The notes beneath the pieces were generated by a model. It did not search any database, was not told where the DNA came from, and worked only from the letters and a program-made list of their open reading frames with translations. Source: FEN-299 sp963717945 (GTDB lineage Bacteria > Acidobacteriota > Vicinamibacteria > Vicinamibacterales > Fen-181). Taken from it: a stretch of 64,000 bases of DNA. This document shows positions 25,974-34,919 of the stretch, piece after piece. Every line of letters starts with the position of its first letter. The stretch's first letter is position 1. Made by a program: the position numbers and the translations under genes. Location of the stretch: assembly GCA_963717945.1 (NCBI GenBank), contig CAVQXT010000007.1:1178001-1242000 (forward strand). The letters run 5' to 3'.

Positions 25974-26466
25974 TCACCGCCGGGTCCTCCATGAAGTCGT
26001 AGCGGTACTTGGGGCCGTAGTCGACCCACAGCTCCTCGCCGGCGGCGATGTTCCGCAGCGCGACGATCTTCACAAACGGGGGTTCACAGATCTTCTCGAA
26101 CTTCACGTTCTGGAACTCGGCCGGCGCGTAGTTCATCCGGCTGAACACGTTGCCGTTAACGCCGTCGATGACCGTGATGCCGCCCGTGTGCGGCGTTGCG
26201 CAGTCGAGCAGCCCCATCATGTACTGCCACCGGTCCGCGCCCGCCCGGCGTTCGTACTCCACGTCGGTGATGAACTCCCCGGTGTAGGCCCCCAGGTAGG
26301 CGCCCTTCGGGATGGCCACCTTCGTGTAGACGCCGTTTCCAGCGTGCGGAATCCTGGACGTTCTGATTTCGAGCTGCTTCTCGTAGGGGGTCTGGCCGTG
26401 CGGCCACGCGACCGCCATCGCGACGGCGACGGCCGCGAGGAGGGACCGCAACCTGGCTCGTCTCAT
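25897..26466 (-). CDS. Exported SET domain protein
   Basis: This 189-residue protein has a signal peptide (RLRSLLAAVAVAMAVAW) followed by a SET domain, the fold of protein-lysine methyltransferases. The AdoMet-binding start is AGNGVYTKVAIPKGAYLG, and the C-terminal part VALRNIAAGEELWVDYG matches the SET catalytic segment. The usual NHxCxPN motif is replaced by SRMNYAP, so activity is uncertain. GGGAGGCGAAG precedes the ATG at 26466. A periplasmic SET protein is unusual because AdoMet is cytoplasmic. It is not next to a recognisable substrate gene. A second SET gene lies at 44.6 kb. Confidence 0.82.
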   Translation of the reverse strand: MRRARLRSLLAAVAVAMAVAWPHGQTPYEKQLEIRTSRIPHAGNGVYTKVAIPKGAYLGAYTGEFITDVEYERRAGADRWQYMMGLLDCATPHTGGITVIDGVNGNVFSRMNYAPAEFQNVKFEKICEPPFVKIVALRNIAAGEELWVDYGPKYRYDFMEDPAVIKFFADLHARRDRSPGSSGERSRPN

Positions 26467-26641
26467 CTTCGCCTCCCTTCGGCGGCCGGTCCCGCCGGGA
26501 CCTGGTGTCGCCCGGCCGGGCTTCGACCGGCCCATGGCGCCAGGGAGCCGCCTCCCGTCACCGCTGCCAATGGGCCGGCCGCATGCCTGGAATGGGCGAC
26601 TGGCGTCGGCTCCGACCGGACCGTCGAATCGAGGAACGCGC

Positions 26642-26956
26642 TCAATGGGTCTTGACGGCCTTCGCGACGCGTTCTACTTCGTGGGCGCCGCGGGCGACCA
26701 CGTCGGCCACTTCGTTACGGACGCTCTGGCCCTTCTTCGCCAGATCGTCGACCGCCTCGCCGACGCGGGTGCTTGCGTGTTCGTAGCGCTTCGACGCCCG
26801 TTTCCTCAGCGCCCTCGCCGAATCGCTCATCCGACGGCCGAGTTCCGAGGCCGCTCGCGGGACGAGCAGGATCGTCAGGCCGGTCCCGACGACGGTGCCC
26901 ATCACCAGTCCGGTCAGGAATCTGTGGTTGCGATGATTGTTCGTCTCCGGGGACAT
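26642..26956 (-). CDS. YtxH domain protein
   Basis: This 104-residue protein begins with a membrane helix (LTGLVMGTVVGTGLTILLV) followed by PRAASELGRRMSD and a long amphipathic, charged helix, the YtxH (general stress) pattern. AGGAGGACC precedes the ATG at 26954-26956. It is divergent from the following hydrolase gene. YtxH proteins are linked to stress responses; molecular function unknown. Confidence 0.85.
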   Translation of the reverse strand: MSPETNNHRNHRFLTGLVMGTVVGTGLTILLVPRAASELGRRMSDSARALRKRASKRYEHASTRVGEAVDDLAKKGQSVRNEVADVVARGAHEVERVAKAVKTH

Positions 26957-27100
26957 GGGTTGGTCCTCCTTATCAACCAGCATAAACCCACCTCCGCCAC
27001 GTGGGTGGTTTTCTGTCGTGCCAGCGACGCGGCAGAAGGGGCTTGATATCGCCTATCATCAGTGTCCAGCAGACATGATGGTCTATCAGGAGGAAGCGAG

Positions 27101-28102
27101 ATGTCGTTGAGAACAAAGGCCGTCGTGTGGACGCTTGGCTTCGGTGCCGCCTTGGTCGCAGCGGGATATGCGGCGTTCCAGCTCAGTCCGTGGCCGGGCG
27201 CGCTCATCGTACGCGTGGCATTTGACAGAGGTGGCGCCCGAATATCCCGAGCGCTCGACGCGCGGGTTCCGGCTGGCATCACGGCTCAACTCGACCTCAG
27301 GTACGACGTAACGGACGAGGATGCGCTCCTCGACGTCTTCTATCCGTCGAAGGTCGCCGACAGCACAGCGTGGCGCCCTACCGTCGTCTGGGTGCACGGC
27401 GGTGGCTGGGTCGCGGGCAGCAAAGACCACGTCGCGAATTACCTCAGAATACTCGCGGGTCGGGGATACACCGTGGTCGGGGTTGGCTACTCGCTTGCGC
27501 CTGGCGCGACCTATCCGACTCCAGTCAGGCAAGTGAATGCCGCGCTCGCGTATCTCGTGCAGAATGCAGGGCGCCTGCGCGTGAATCCCGCGCACTTCGT
27601 GCTCGCCGGCAACTCCGCCGGCGCCCAGATCGCTGCGCAACTTGCCAACGTCCTCAGTGAGCCGTCTTACGCGAGGAGCTTGACGATCAGGCCGTCCATC
27701 GACCGCAATCAGCTCGCCGGCGTGATCCTGTACTCTGGTTCCTACGATCTGAGACGGATCAATCTCAACGGACCCTACGGCCGCCTGATGAAGACGGTTC
27801 TCTGGTCGTACAGCGGCAGCAAGGACTTCATGAACGCCCCCCGCTTCGCAACGGGGTCCGTGCAAGAGTACGTCACGTCCACGTTTCCCCCTACGTTCAT
27901 TTCGGCTGGGAACGGTGATCCGGCTGAACCTTCGTCGAGCGCGTTCGCAAAGGCTCTCGCCGAGCGCGGGGTGAAGGTGGACGGCCTCTTCTTCCCGGGC
28001 GACCGAAGACCCGCGCTCCCCCACGATTATCAGTTTCGCCTTGAAACCGAGGCCGGGAGGCTCGCGCTGGATCGATCTGTCGCGTTCCTCTCGGGCAAAT
28101 GA
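27101..28102 (+). CDS. Exported alpha/beta hydrolase (carboxylesterase-like)
   Basis: This 333-residue hormone-sensitive-lipase-like esterase starts with a signal/anchor helix (VWTLGFGAALVAAGYAAF). The oxyanion motif is VWVHGGGWVAGSKD, the nucleophile elbow LAGNSAGAQIA (GxSxG), and the His falls in PALPHDYQF; the acid is probably in AGNGDPAEP. AGGAGGAAGCG precedes the ATG at 27101. The third-base GC looks slightly lower than in neighbours. Substrate unknown. Confidence 0.87.
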   Translation: MSLRTKAVVWTLGFGAALVAAGYAAFQLSPWPGALIVRVAFDRGGARISRALDARVPAGITAQLDLRYDVTDEDALLDVFYPSKVADSTAWRPTVVWVHGGGWVAGSKDHVANYLRILAGRGYTVVGVGYSLAPGATYPTPVRQVNAALAYLVQNAGRLRVNPAHFVLAGNSAGAQIAAQLANVLSEPSYARSLTIRPSIDRNQLAGVILYSGSYDLRRINLNGPYGRLMKTVLWSYSGSKDFMNAPRFATGSVQEYVTSTFPPTFISAGNGDPAEPSSSAFAKALAERGVKVDGLFFPGDRRPALPHDYQFRLETEAGRLALDRSVAFLSGK

Positions 28103-28127
28103 ACCAAGGGCGGGAGAGGCCGCGACC

Positions 28128-28172
28128 GGCCGCCTGTCGTCGAGAGCGCGTCCGATAACGGCCCTCCTTGCC
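28128..28172. repeat. Degenerate repeat, copy A (see 30.6 kb)
   Basis: The segment GAGAGCGCGTCCGATAACGG with its flanks matches 30578-30622 (GAGAGCGCGTTCGAGAACGG) with about six differences over some 36 bases. Read on the minus strand both encode RAV(I/L).RAL.D.R.VAA. They look like remnants of the 3' end of a related gene. Confidence 0.45.
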
Positions 28173-28287
28173 TTCGCCGCCTGGACGGTGCCGAAAGGAA
28201 CTGCTTGATGGGCGCCGGGCGAATGGGCAAGATAGCCGGCGGCTGCGCGCACCAGCTTGTTCGACAGGCCTTCCACAGGAGACTTCG

Positions 28288-29232
28288 ATGGACGGCGCAT
28301 TCGTTCGAGCCCACGGGATCGTGAAGCGCTTCTCCGGGCGCGTGGCCGCGGAGCGGCTCAGCTTCGAGGTCCGTCGCGGCGAGGTGTTCGCCCTGCTCGG
28401 CCCGAACGGCGCCGGCAAGACCACGACGGTGCGGATGCTGGTCGGCATCATCAGGCCCGACGAGGGACGCATCGAGGTTCCCGGCGACGGGGCCACGCGC
28501 GACCGGCTTCGGCCCGACAGGACAGGCTATCTGCCCGAGGAACGCGGCCTGTACCAGGAGGTCCCGGTCCTGCGATCGCTCGTGTACTTCGGCCGGCTCC
28601 GCGGGCTGGACGGTCGAGAAGCCGGCAGGCGCGCCTGCGAGTGGCTCGAGCGGATGGGCCTGCTCGACCGCAAGGCCGATCGGCTGGACGCGCTCTCCAA
28701 GGGCAACCAGCAGCGCGTCCAGTTCATCGCCGCCGTGCTCCATCGCCCGGCGCTGGCGATTCTCGACGAGCCCTTTTCCGGCCTCGACCCGCTCAGCCAG
28801 GAGTTCTTCCTGGAACTGGTCCGGGACCTGAGGAACGGAGGCACCACGATTCTCTTGTCGTCGCACCAGATGGATCTCGTCGAACGCGTCGCGGACCGGA
28901 TCCTCCTCCTCAACCACGGCCGCGAGATCCTCTCGGGCTCGGTGGGCGACCTGCACGAACGCCTCGACGGCCGTCCCAGGCTGCGGGTGACGCTGGAGCG
29001 GGCCGCCGATGTCGGGGTGCTGCGGACCGACGCGGACGTCGAGGACATCGACGGGGAGGGTCCTGAGCTGCGTGTCGCCCTGCGCGCCGGGGCGCAGACG
29101 CCGCAGTTCCTGGCGCGCCTCGTCACGCGCGTGCCGGTGACGGCGATCGGCACGGACGCGCCGCGCCTGCATGACGTCTTCGTGCGCGCCGTCCGCGATG
29201 ACGAGGCAAGGGTCGCAGGGAGGGTGTCATGA
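28288..29232 (+). CDS. ABC transporter ATP-binding protein (NatA-type)
   Basis: This 314-residue ABC ATPase has Walker A LLGPNGAGKTTTVRM, signature LSKGNQQRVQ, Walker B ALAILDEPFSGLDPLSQ and the switch His in SSHQMD. A C-terminal extension of about 90 residues (residues 225-314) is typical of the DUF4162/NatA exporter group. CAGGAGACTTCG precedes the ATG at 28288. The stop overlaps the permease start (ATGA), so the two form one transporter, probably of Na+ or a drug. Confidence 0.9.
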   Translation: MDGAFVRAHGIVKRFSGRVAAERLSFEVRRGEVFALLGPNGAGKTTTVRMLVGIIRPDEGRIEVPGDGATRDRLRPDRTGYLPEERGLYQEVPVLRSLVYFGRLRGLDGREAGRRACEWLERMGLLDRKADRLDALSKGNQQRVQFIAAVLHRPALAILDEPFSGLDPLSQEFFLELVRDLRNGGTTILLSSHQMDLVERVADRILLLNHGREILSGSVGDLHERLDGRPRLRVTLERAADVGVLRTDADVEDIDGEGPELRVALRAGAQTPQFLARLVTRVPVTAIGTDAPRLHDVFVRAVRDDEARVAGRVS

Positions 29233-30413
29233 GCCATGCCCGTGACGTCTGCGTCGTGGCCCAATGGGAGTTCGGGCGCTTCTTCAAGTGGAGGGACCAG
29301 TTCATCGGCCTGGCGCTCTTCCTGCTCGTGAGCGCCGTGTGGGCGGGCGTGGCACTCGTGGCCGGCGCCGCGGGACGCACGGTCACCGTCGCGCTGGCCG
29401 GCGTCGCTTTGCAGCCTCCGGCCGGCGGGCGGTTCCAGTTCGTGCCGGCGGCACCCGATGACCGCCAGGGCACCGACGCCCTGCGCCGCGGCGACGTTCA
29501 GGGCGTGCTGTCACGCCGCGCCGACGGCGCCTTCGAGCTCCTGGTGACGAAGGACCCGCGGTATCGCGCGGAACTCGCCGCCCTGCTCGGCGACGTGGTT
29601 CGCCGCGAGCGCCTCGAGGCGTCCGGCGTGTCGCCCCTTGCCTTGCAGCGGATTCTCGCTCCCGTGGCCGTCGATGTCCGGTTCGTGGACCCCGCACGGG
29701 GGCGCGTCGGACGCGCCGAGAAGATCGCCGCGGGCTTCTGCGTGGGCGTGATGCTCATCGCCATCTTCACCAGCCTGGCGAACCTCCTCACCGGCATCAC
29801 GGGCGAGAAGCAACTCCGCGTGACGGAATCGGTCGTGTCCGCCATCTCCCCGCAGGCCTGGATCGACGGCAAGGTGCTCGGCATCACCGCGGCCGCCCTG
29901 GCCTCGGTGGGCAACATCATCGTCGGGCTGGCGATCATCGGCGTCACCGCGCAGCTTGTCTCCGGATTCACCTGGCCGGCGGCGTCGCTCCGGCCCACAG
30001 TCATCCTGACCCTCGCCGCGTACACCATCCTGGGCCTGCTGCTGTGGAACTCCTTCTTCGCCGCCGTCGCGGCGACGGTCAGCGACGTCTACACGTCATC
30101 CCGTTCGTCGCTGATCTTTCTGCCGCTGGTGCCCGTCGCCCTGTCGGTTGCGGTGCTGCGGGATCCCGACGCGCTCGTCGCCCGCGTCCTCGCCGTGTTC
30201 CCCCTGACCAGCTCGCCGGCGCTGCCCATGCGCCTGGTCCTCTCCGACCCGGGCCCCCTCGAGGTGGCCGGTTCGCTCGCGCTCCTCGCCGGCGCCGTAT
30301 GGGTCATGCGCCGCATGGCCGGGCGGATCTTCCAGCTGGGCATCCTGCTCTACGGCAAGGAACCGACCCTGCCGGAGATGGTCCGGTGGGCCACCGAGCG
30401 TCGGGTCCGCTGA
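29229..30413 (+). CDS. ABC-2 type permease (NatB-like)
   Basis: This 394-residue membrane protein has one N-terminal helix (FIGLALFLLVSAVWAGVALV), a large periplasmic region (about 45-165) and five or six C-terminal helices, including the loop ITGEKQLRVTESVVSAIS typical of NatB/ABC-2 permeases. It starts inside the ATPase gene's stop codon. With the ATPase it should form an exporter; substrate unknown. Confidence 0.87.
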   Translation: MSHARDVCVVAQWEFGRFFKWRDQFIGLALFLLVSAVWAGVALVAGAAGRTVTVALAGVALQPPAGGRFQFVPAAPDDRQGTDALRRGDVQGVLSRRADGAFELLVTKDPRYRAELAALLGDVVRRERLEASGVSPLALQRILAPVAVDVRFVDPARGRVGRAEKIAAGFCVGVMLIAIFTSLANLLTGITGEKQLRVTESVVSAISPQAWIDGKVLGITAAALASVGNIIVGLAIIGVTAQLVSGFTWPAASLRPTVILTLAAYTILGLLLWNSFFAAVAATVSDVYTSSRSSLIFLPLVPVALSVAVLRDPDALVARVLAVFPLTSSPALPMRLVLSDPGPLEVAGSLALLAGAVWVMRRMAGRIFQLGILLYGKEPTLPEMVRWATERRVR

Positions 30414-30921
30414 ACCGGCATGAACTATTTCTTCTGACTGCGCACGACGTCGCCAGACTTTCTTGAATGTCAGATGGAGTTGTAGGTGCCGGCGGCCAGT
30501 CTGAAGGTGTCCCGACGCGACGGCAGGCCGTCCACGGGGAGGTCAGCGCGCTGCCGTCTCTGACGCGGGAGGGGCTGCCACGAGCCGCCCGTCGGTGAGA
30601 GCGCGTTCGAGAACGGCCCTTGTGTCCCAATCCGGTGCCGCCCGTCGCTCAGGACCAGGCCGGGGACTGGTGATGCCCAACCGGAAAAGGCGGCGCACCC
30701 ACGCCAGCCGCGGGTCGGACTCGCCCTGGGCCTTGAGCCGCGAGGCGTAAGCCGTAAGCCGGCCTGGATCGCGCGAAGCTTCTTGTAGGTCGCGAGCACG
30801 CACACGCCCACCACCATCAGCAGGACGCCGTTCACCGCGAGGACGGCAGGCGCGGAGTAGATGTTGGCGAGCTTCCGGTCATCCTCGACGCCGATCGAAC
30901 CTGACATCGCCCTCCGGTCGC
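30414..30921. other. 508-nt gene-poor stretch with gene fragments
   Basis: There is no intact gene. From left to right it holds the degenerate repeat copy B (about 30578-30622), a short GAGCC/TAAGCC satellite (about 30730-30762) and a 105-bp fragment of the neighbouring MFS gene (30768-30872). The minus-strand reading through it (30543-30803) does not resemble any family I know. Confidence 0.7.
30768..30872 (-). repeat. 105-bp direct repeat, fragment of MFS gene 3' end
   Basis: It matches 33483-33587 with two mismatches over 105 bases. It encodes the last 35 residues of the MFS transporter (LANIYSAPAVLAVNGV... to ATYKKLRAI) but lacks the stop. The two copies are in the same orientation and flank the kinase-TPR gene. 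Confidence 0.88.
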
Positions 30922-33273
30922 TCAGAGATTGATCTTGCGGAGCAGCGTCTGGAAGCGCGGATGGTCGTGCAGGCTCGTGAACAGGTACGACCCTTTGATG
31001 CCGTAGATCGCCCCCGAGCGCTCCTCGAACGCGCGCTCGAGGCAATCGAGCGCCGCCTCCCGGTCGCCGAGGCCGGCATGGACGTGCGCCAGGTGGTAAC
31101 TGGCCACGAACTGCGTCGCCGCCAGTTTCTCGAGCTCCGCGAGGATTTCTCGTGCGCGCGCCTCGTCTCCCGTCATGCCGTAGGCCTGTCCCAATTGCGC
31201 GAGGAAGAGCGTGCTTCCGGGGGACAATTCGAGGCTGCGCCTCAAGGCGGCCAGGCCTTCGTTCGTCCTCCCGAGCGCCAGGCAGGCCCAGCCGAAGACG
31301 GCGTGCGAGCGCGAGTACCCGGGGTCCACCGCGATGGCGCGCTCCGCCTCTTCGAGCGCTTCCTCGGTGCGGCCGGCGCGCATCAGCTCATTCGCCACGT
31401 CGCTGCGATGGGCGAGCGGGTCGAGTTCGCGCGCGCGCCGGACGAGCGCGATCGCTTCGTCGAAGCGCCGCTGCGACGAACAGAGCCAGCCGAGGTGGTC
31501 GTAGAGATCGGCGCTGCCGGGGCTGAGCCCGAGTGCGAGCCGGAACTCGGCCTCCGCCCCTTGCCAGTCGAAGTCTCGCACGAAACGAAGCAGGCCCACG
31601 ATGCCGTGCGCCTCGGCCAGGCCGTCGTCGAGGGCCAGCGCCCTGTCGACCGACCGCTGCGCCCGGGCGAAGCTCTCGCCCGGCGAGGCGCCGCTGAAGC
31701 CCTCGATGCCGATCTGCGTCTGCGCGTGCGCCAGCCCGACGTACGCGAGCGCGAAGGCCGGGTCGCGCGCCACGGCCTGCTCGAAGAACGCCAGGCTCCC
31801 GACGACGCCCGCTTCGGTGAACTGCAGCAGGTGGTGCCGACCCTGCAGGTAGAGCTGATAGGCGGCCAGGTCGCGCGTCGGCCGCACGCCGATGCGCTCG
31901 CGCTCGCCCACCGTCAGCTCGGCGCGGAGCGCGGCGGCAATGTGCAGCGCCACGTCGCTCTGGATGCCGAAGACATCGTCGAGGTCGCGGTCGTAGCTCT
32001 CGGCCCACACGGGCTCGCCGGTACGAGGGTCCACGAGCTCGGCGACGATGCGCACGCGGTTCGCCGCGCGGCGGACGCTGCCGTCGAGCAGCATCCCGAC
32101 GCCGAGGGCCTCGGCGATCCGGCGCAGGCTCTCTCCCCGCCGCTTGAACGCCATGACCGAGGCGCGAGAGGTGACGCGCAGGGTCCTGACCTTCGCGAGA
32201 CGGGCGATCACGTCTTCGGTGATGCCGTCGGCGAAGAACTCGTTGTCGGGGTCCGCGCTGATGCTGACAAAGGGCAGCACGGCCACCGAGGGAAGACTGG
32301 CGCTGCCGCGCCCGCCCGTCGTCCCCGCGGCGGCCCGCTCCGACCCGGTCGCCGGCTGCCCGGCCACGACGAAGCTCGTCATGGCGCCCATCGCCGCGCC
32401 GCCGTCGGTGTCGGCGAGCCCCTCCCTGATGCGTGCGAGGTCGCGGGCGAGATCGCGGGTGGATCCGTACCTGTCGCCCGGGTCTTTCTCCAGGCATCGT
32501 TCCACGACCCACCGGAGAGGAACGGGGACGTGAGGCGCCTGCTGCTCGACCGAAGCGGGCTCCTCGCGGATGACGGCCGTCATCGTCTCCGGCCCGCTCG
32601 CGCGCAGAAACGGGTTCCGTCCCGCCAGCATCTCGTAGAGAAGCGAGCCGAAGGCGAACTGATCGGAGTGGAAGTCGATCGGCCTGCCGAGCGCCTGCTC
32701 GGGCGACATGTACGCGAAGGTGCCGATAGCCACGCCCTCCATGGTCTGGCCCGTCGCCGTCGTCGCCGAATCGGCCGGGTGATCGTCAGTCAGCAGTTTG
32801 GCCAGGCCGAAGTCCACGATCTTCGCGAAGCCGTCGGTCGTGACCATCACGTTCTCGGGCTTCAGGTCGCGGTGGACGATCCCCGCGGCATGGGCCTTGG
32901 CCAGCCCTTCGGCGATCTGCACCGCGATCGCGAGCGCCTTCTTCACCGGCGGCGGACCTTCGGCGAGCAGCCGGCGCAGCGTCTGCCCGTCGACCAGTTC
33001 CATCGCGATGTAGGGGACGCCGGCGTCCTCTCCGACGTCGTGCACCGTGACGATGTTCGGATGGTTGAGCGCCGAAGCGGATCGGGCCTCCCGCTCGAAG
33101 CGCATCAGCCGGTCGGGATCCGACGACAGGCTGCGGGGAAGCACCTTGATCGCCACCTCGCGACCAAGCCTCGGATCGATCGCCCGGTACACCTCGCCCA
33201 TGCCGCCCGCTGCGAGACCACAGACGATTTGGTACCGTCCAACCCTGGCACCTGCCGCGAGGCGCATAGACAT
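30922..33273 (-). CDS. Ser/Thr protein kinase with FlgO-like and TPR domains
   Basis: This 783-residue protein has three parts. Kinase (about 13-275): GGMGEVYRA P-loop, AIKVLP, HRDLKPENV, DFGLAK, GTFAYMSPEQ. Middle (about 330-455): PFVSISADPDNEFFADGITE and LRVTSRASVMAFK, the FlgO/TolB-N-like module found between kinase and TPR in Acidobacteriota. C-terminal (about 460-783): multiple TPR units (AEFRLALGLSPGSADLYDHL, YSRSHAVFGWACLALGR). There is no membrane helix, so it is probably cytoplasmic. Substrate and signal unknown. It is flanked by a 105-bp direct repeat of the MFS gene's 3' end. Confidence 0.92.
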   Translation of the reverse strand: MSMRLAAGARVGRYQIVCGLAAGGMGEVYRAIDPRLGREVAIKVLPRSLSSDPDRLMRFEREARSASALNHPNIVTVHDVGEDAGVPYIAMELVDGQTLRRLLAEGPPPVKKALAIAVQIAEGLAKAHAAGIVHRDLKPENVMVTTDGFAKIVDFGLAKLLTDDHPADSATTATGQTMEGVAIGTFAYMSPEQALGRPIDFHSDQFAFGSLLYEMLAGRNPFLRASGPETMTAVIREEPASVEQQAPHVPVPLRWVVERCLEKDPGDRYGSTRDLARDLARIREGLADTDGGAAMGAMTSFVVAGQPATGSERAAAGTTGGRGSASLPSVAVLPFVSISADPDNEFFADGITEDVIARLAKVRTLRVTSRASVMAFKRRGESLRRIAEALGVGMLLDGSVRRAANRVRIVAELVDPRTGEPVWAESYDRDLDDVFGIQSDVALHIAAALRAELTVGERERIGVRPTRDLAAYQLYLQGRHHLLQFTEAGVVGSLAFFEQAVARDPAFALAYVGLAHAQTQIGIEGFSGASPGESFARAQRSVDRALALDDGLAEAHGIVGLLRFVRDFDWQGAEAEFRLALGLSPGSADLYDHLGWLCSSQRRFDEAIALVRRARELDPLAHRSDVANELMRAGRTEEALEEAERAIAVDPGYSRSHAVFGWACLALGRTNEGLAALRRSLELSPGSTLFLAQLGQAYGMTGDEARAREILAELEKLAATQFVASYHLAHVHAGLGDREAALDCLERAFEERSGAIYGIKGSYLFTSLHDHPRFQTLLRKINL

Positions 33274-33377
33274 TGTCCGGGAAACGCTGGTCGTTGCCCT
33301 CGAGCTGCCAACGTGTCGATTGCCCTCTATTAAGAATAGCTGATGTGCCCCCGGCCGGAGTGGCGGCAGGACGGCGT

Positions 33378-33478
33378 GGCACTGCCGAAGGCCTGTAGCC
33401 TGAAGCCCGCAACCCGGCGTGGCCGTCAGCCCGCAGCCGGACTCCGCCGGGAGCCGAGAGCCCAGAGCCGAGAGCCGT
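33378..33478. repeat. Spacer satellite (AGCC units)
   Basis: Tandem GCCTGTAGCCTGAAGCCC and GAGCCGAGAGCCCAGAGCC units occupy the spacer between the kinase start and the MFS stop. Confidence 0.68.
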
Positions 33479-34816
33479 TCAAATCGCGCGAAGCTTCTTG
33501 TAGGTCGCGAGCACGAACACGCCCACCACCATCAGCAGGACGCCGTTCACCGCGAGGACGGCCGGCGCGGAGTAGATGTTGGCGAGCGCCCCGGCCGCGA
33601 GGCTGCCGAGCGGCATGCCGCCGCGGAACGACACCATGTAGATGCTCATCACCCGTCCCCGCATCTCGTTGGGGACGATGAGCTGCACGATCGAGTTCGC
33701 CAGCGAGAACACCACGATCTGCCCGAGCCCGGCCAGGAACAGCAGCGCGTAGCTGAGCGCGGGCGTCCGCGACCAGGCGAAGAGGACGATGGCCGCGCCG
33801 AGGCCGACCTGGACGACGAGCGCCACCGACCCCATCCGCCGGAACCGTCCCACCCACGCGACCATCAGCGCGCCGACCACCGCGCCGCCCGCCTGGAACG
33901 CCATCATCCACGTGTACTGCTCGACGCCGAGGTGATACACCTTCTGCACGATGACCGGCAGCAGCGTCATCAGCGGCATCCCCAGGAACGTCGTCAGGAA
34001 GGCGACCACGGTGAGGCCGAGCAGCGGCCCCTGGTGCCGCACGTAGGACAGCCCGCCGCGCAGTTGCTCCAGCATCGGCTGCGGCGGCAGCGGCGTGCGC
34101 GCGGGGACGTGGAGCAGCAGCAGCGAGACGATCACCGCGACAAACGACAGGCCGTTCATCGCGAAGCAGAAGACGGTGCCAAGCGTGGCGTACGCGAGAC
34201 CGGCCAGCAGCGGCCCGATGATCCGCGCCAGGTTGAACTGGATCGAGTTGAGCGCGATCGCGTTGGGCAGGTCCTTCTTCTCGACGAGCGACGGGACGAG
34301 CGACTGGTAGGCGGGCCCGCCGAAGGCCTGCGCGCAGCCGTTGACGAACGACAGCGCCAGCACGTACCAGACGGTCACCGAGACGGCGTGGCCCGCCGCT
34401 CCAGGCACCGGCCGCACGACGTGCAGGAAGACGAGCACGGCGAGCGTGAACGCCGACGTCATCTGGATGTACTGCGACGCCAGGAGCACGCGCCGGCGAT
34501 CGCGCCGGTCGGCCACGACACCGCCGACCAGCGTGAAGAGCATGATCGGCAGCTGCCCGAGAAACGCGTCCAGCCCCAGGAAGAACGCCGAGCCGGTGAG
34601 CGTCAGCACGAGCCAGCTCTGGGCGACGCTCTGCATCCACGTACCGATGCTCGACGTGCAGGCCCCGAACCAGAGGTTGCGGAAGTCGGGATAGGTGAAG
34701 GCGGCCGCCAGGCGGCGGAGCGCCCGGGCGGGGGAGAGCGGCTCGGACTGCGCCTCGGGGGCGCCGGCGCCTGGGGCAGTGGGCGAAGGTCCGGCGGCGC
34801 CGGTTGCGTCGGTCAT
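33479..34816 (-). CDS. MFS transporter (EntS/MFS_3 type)
   Basis: This 445-residue protein has twelve likely helices. The family motif GGVVADRRDRRRVLL between helices 2 and 3 and NEMRGRVMSIYMV in the C-terminal half are typical of EntS-like MFS_3 exporters. An Ala/Pro-rich N-terminal tail (residues 2-30) precedes the first helix. The ATG at 34816 is chosen over readings that extend into the imuA promoter region. Its 3' end was copied to 30.8 kb. Divergent from imuA, 103 nt apart. Confidence 0.9.
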   Translation of the reverse strand: MTDATGAAGPSPTAPGAGAPEAQSEPLSPARALRRLAAAFTYPDFRNLWFGACTSSIGTWMQSVAQSWLVLTLTGSAFFLGLDAFLGQLPIMLFTLVGGVVADRRDRRRVLLASQYIQMTSAFTLAVLVFLHVVRPVPGAAGHAVSVTVWYVLALSFVNGCAQAFGGPAYQSLVPSLVEKKDLPNAIALNSIQFNLARIIGPLLAGLAYATLGTVFCFAMNGLSFVAVIVSLLLLHVPARTPLPPQPMLEQLRGGLSYVRHQGPLLGLTVVAFLTTFLGMPLMTLLPVIVQKVYHLGVEQYTWMMAFQAGGAVVGALMVAWVGRFRRMGSVALVVQVGLGAAIVLFAWSRTPALSYALLFLAGLGQIVVFSLANSIVQLIVPNEMRGRVMSIYMVSFRGGMPLGSLAAGALANIYSAPAVLAVNGVLLMVVGVFVLATYKKLRAI

Positions 34817-34849
34817 GGACGGGGATTCATGGTAGCACGCGGGAGCCCC

Positions 34850-34902
34850 TTGATTCCCGACCCGACTTTCGCTATAGTTTCGTGAGAGAATAAAAAGCGA
34901 AA
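34850..34902 (+). promoter_or_regulatory. Candidate sigma-70 promoter and operator for imuA
   Basis: TTGATT (34850-34855) and TATAGT (34873-34878) are separated by 17 bases, a good match to sigma-70 in an otherwise GC-rich region. TTTCG occurs at 34867 and 34878 and its complement CGAAA at 34898-34902, giving TTTCG-N15-CGAAA over the likely start point. That is a plausible SOS-type operator, but the local LexA site is unknown. Confidence 0.5.
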
Positions 34903-34919
34903 CAAGGGGAAACCCGACC

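Noticed and set aside
26981..27018. Hairpin ACCCAC/GTGGGT followed by T-rich stretch as a terminator
   Set aside because: It lies between divergent starts (ytxH-like and hydrolase), so there is no transcript end there.
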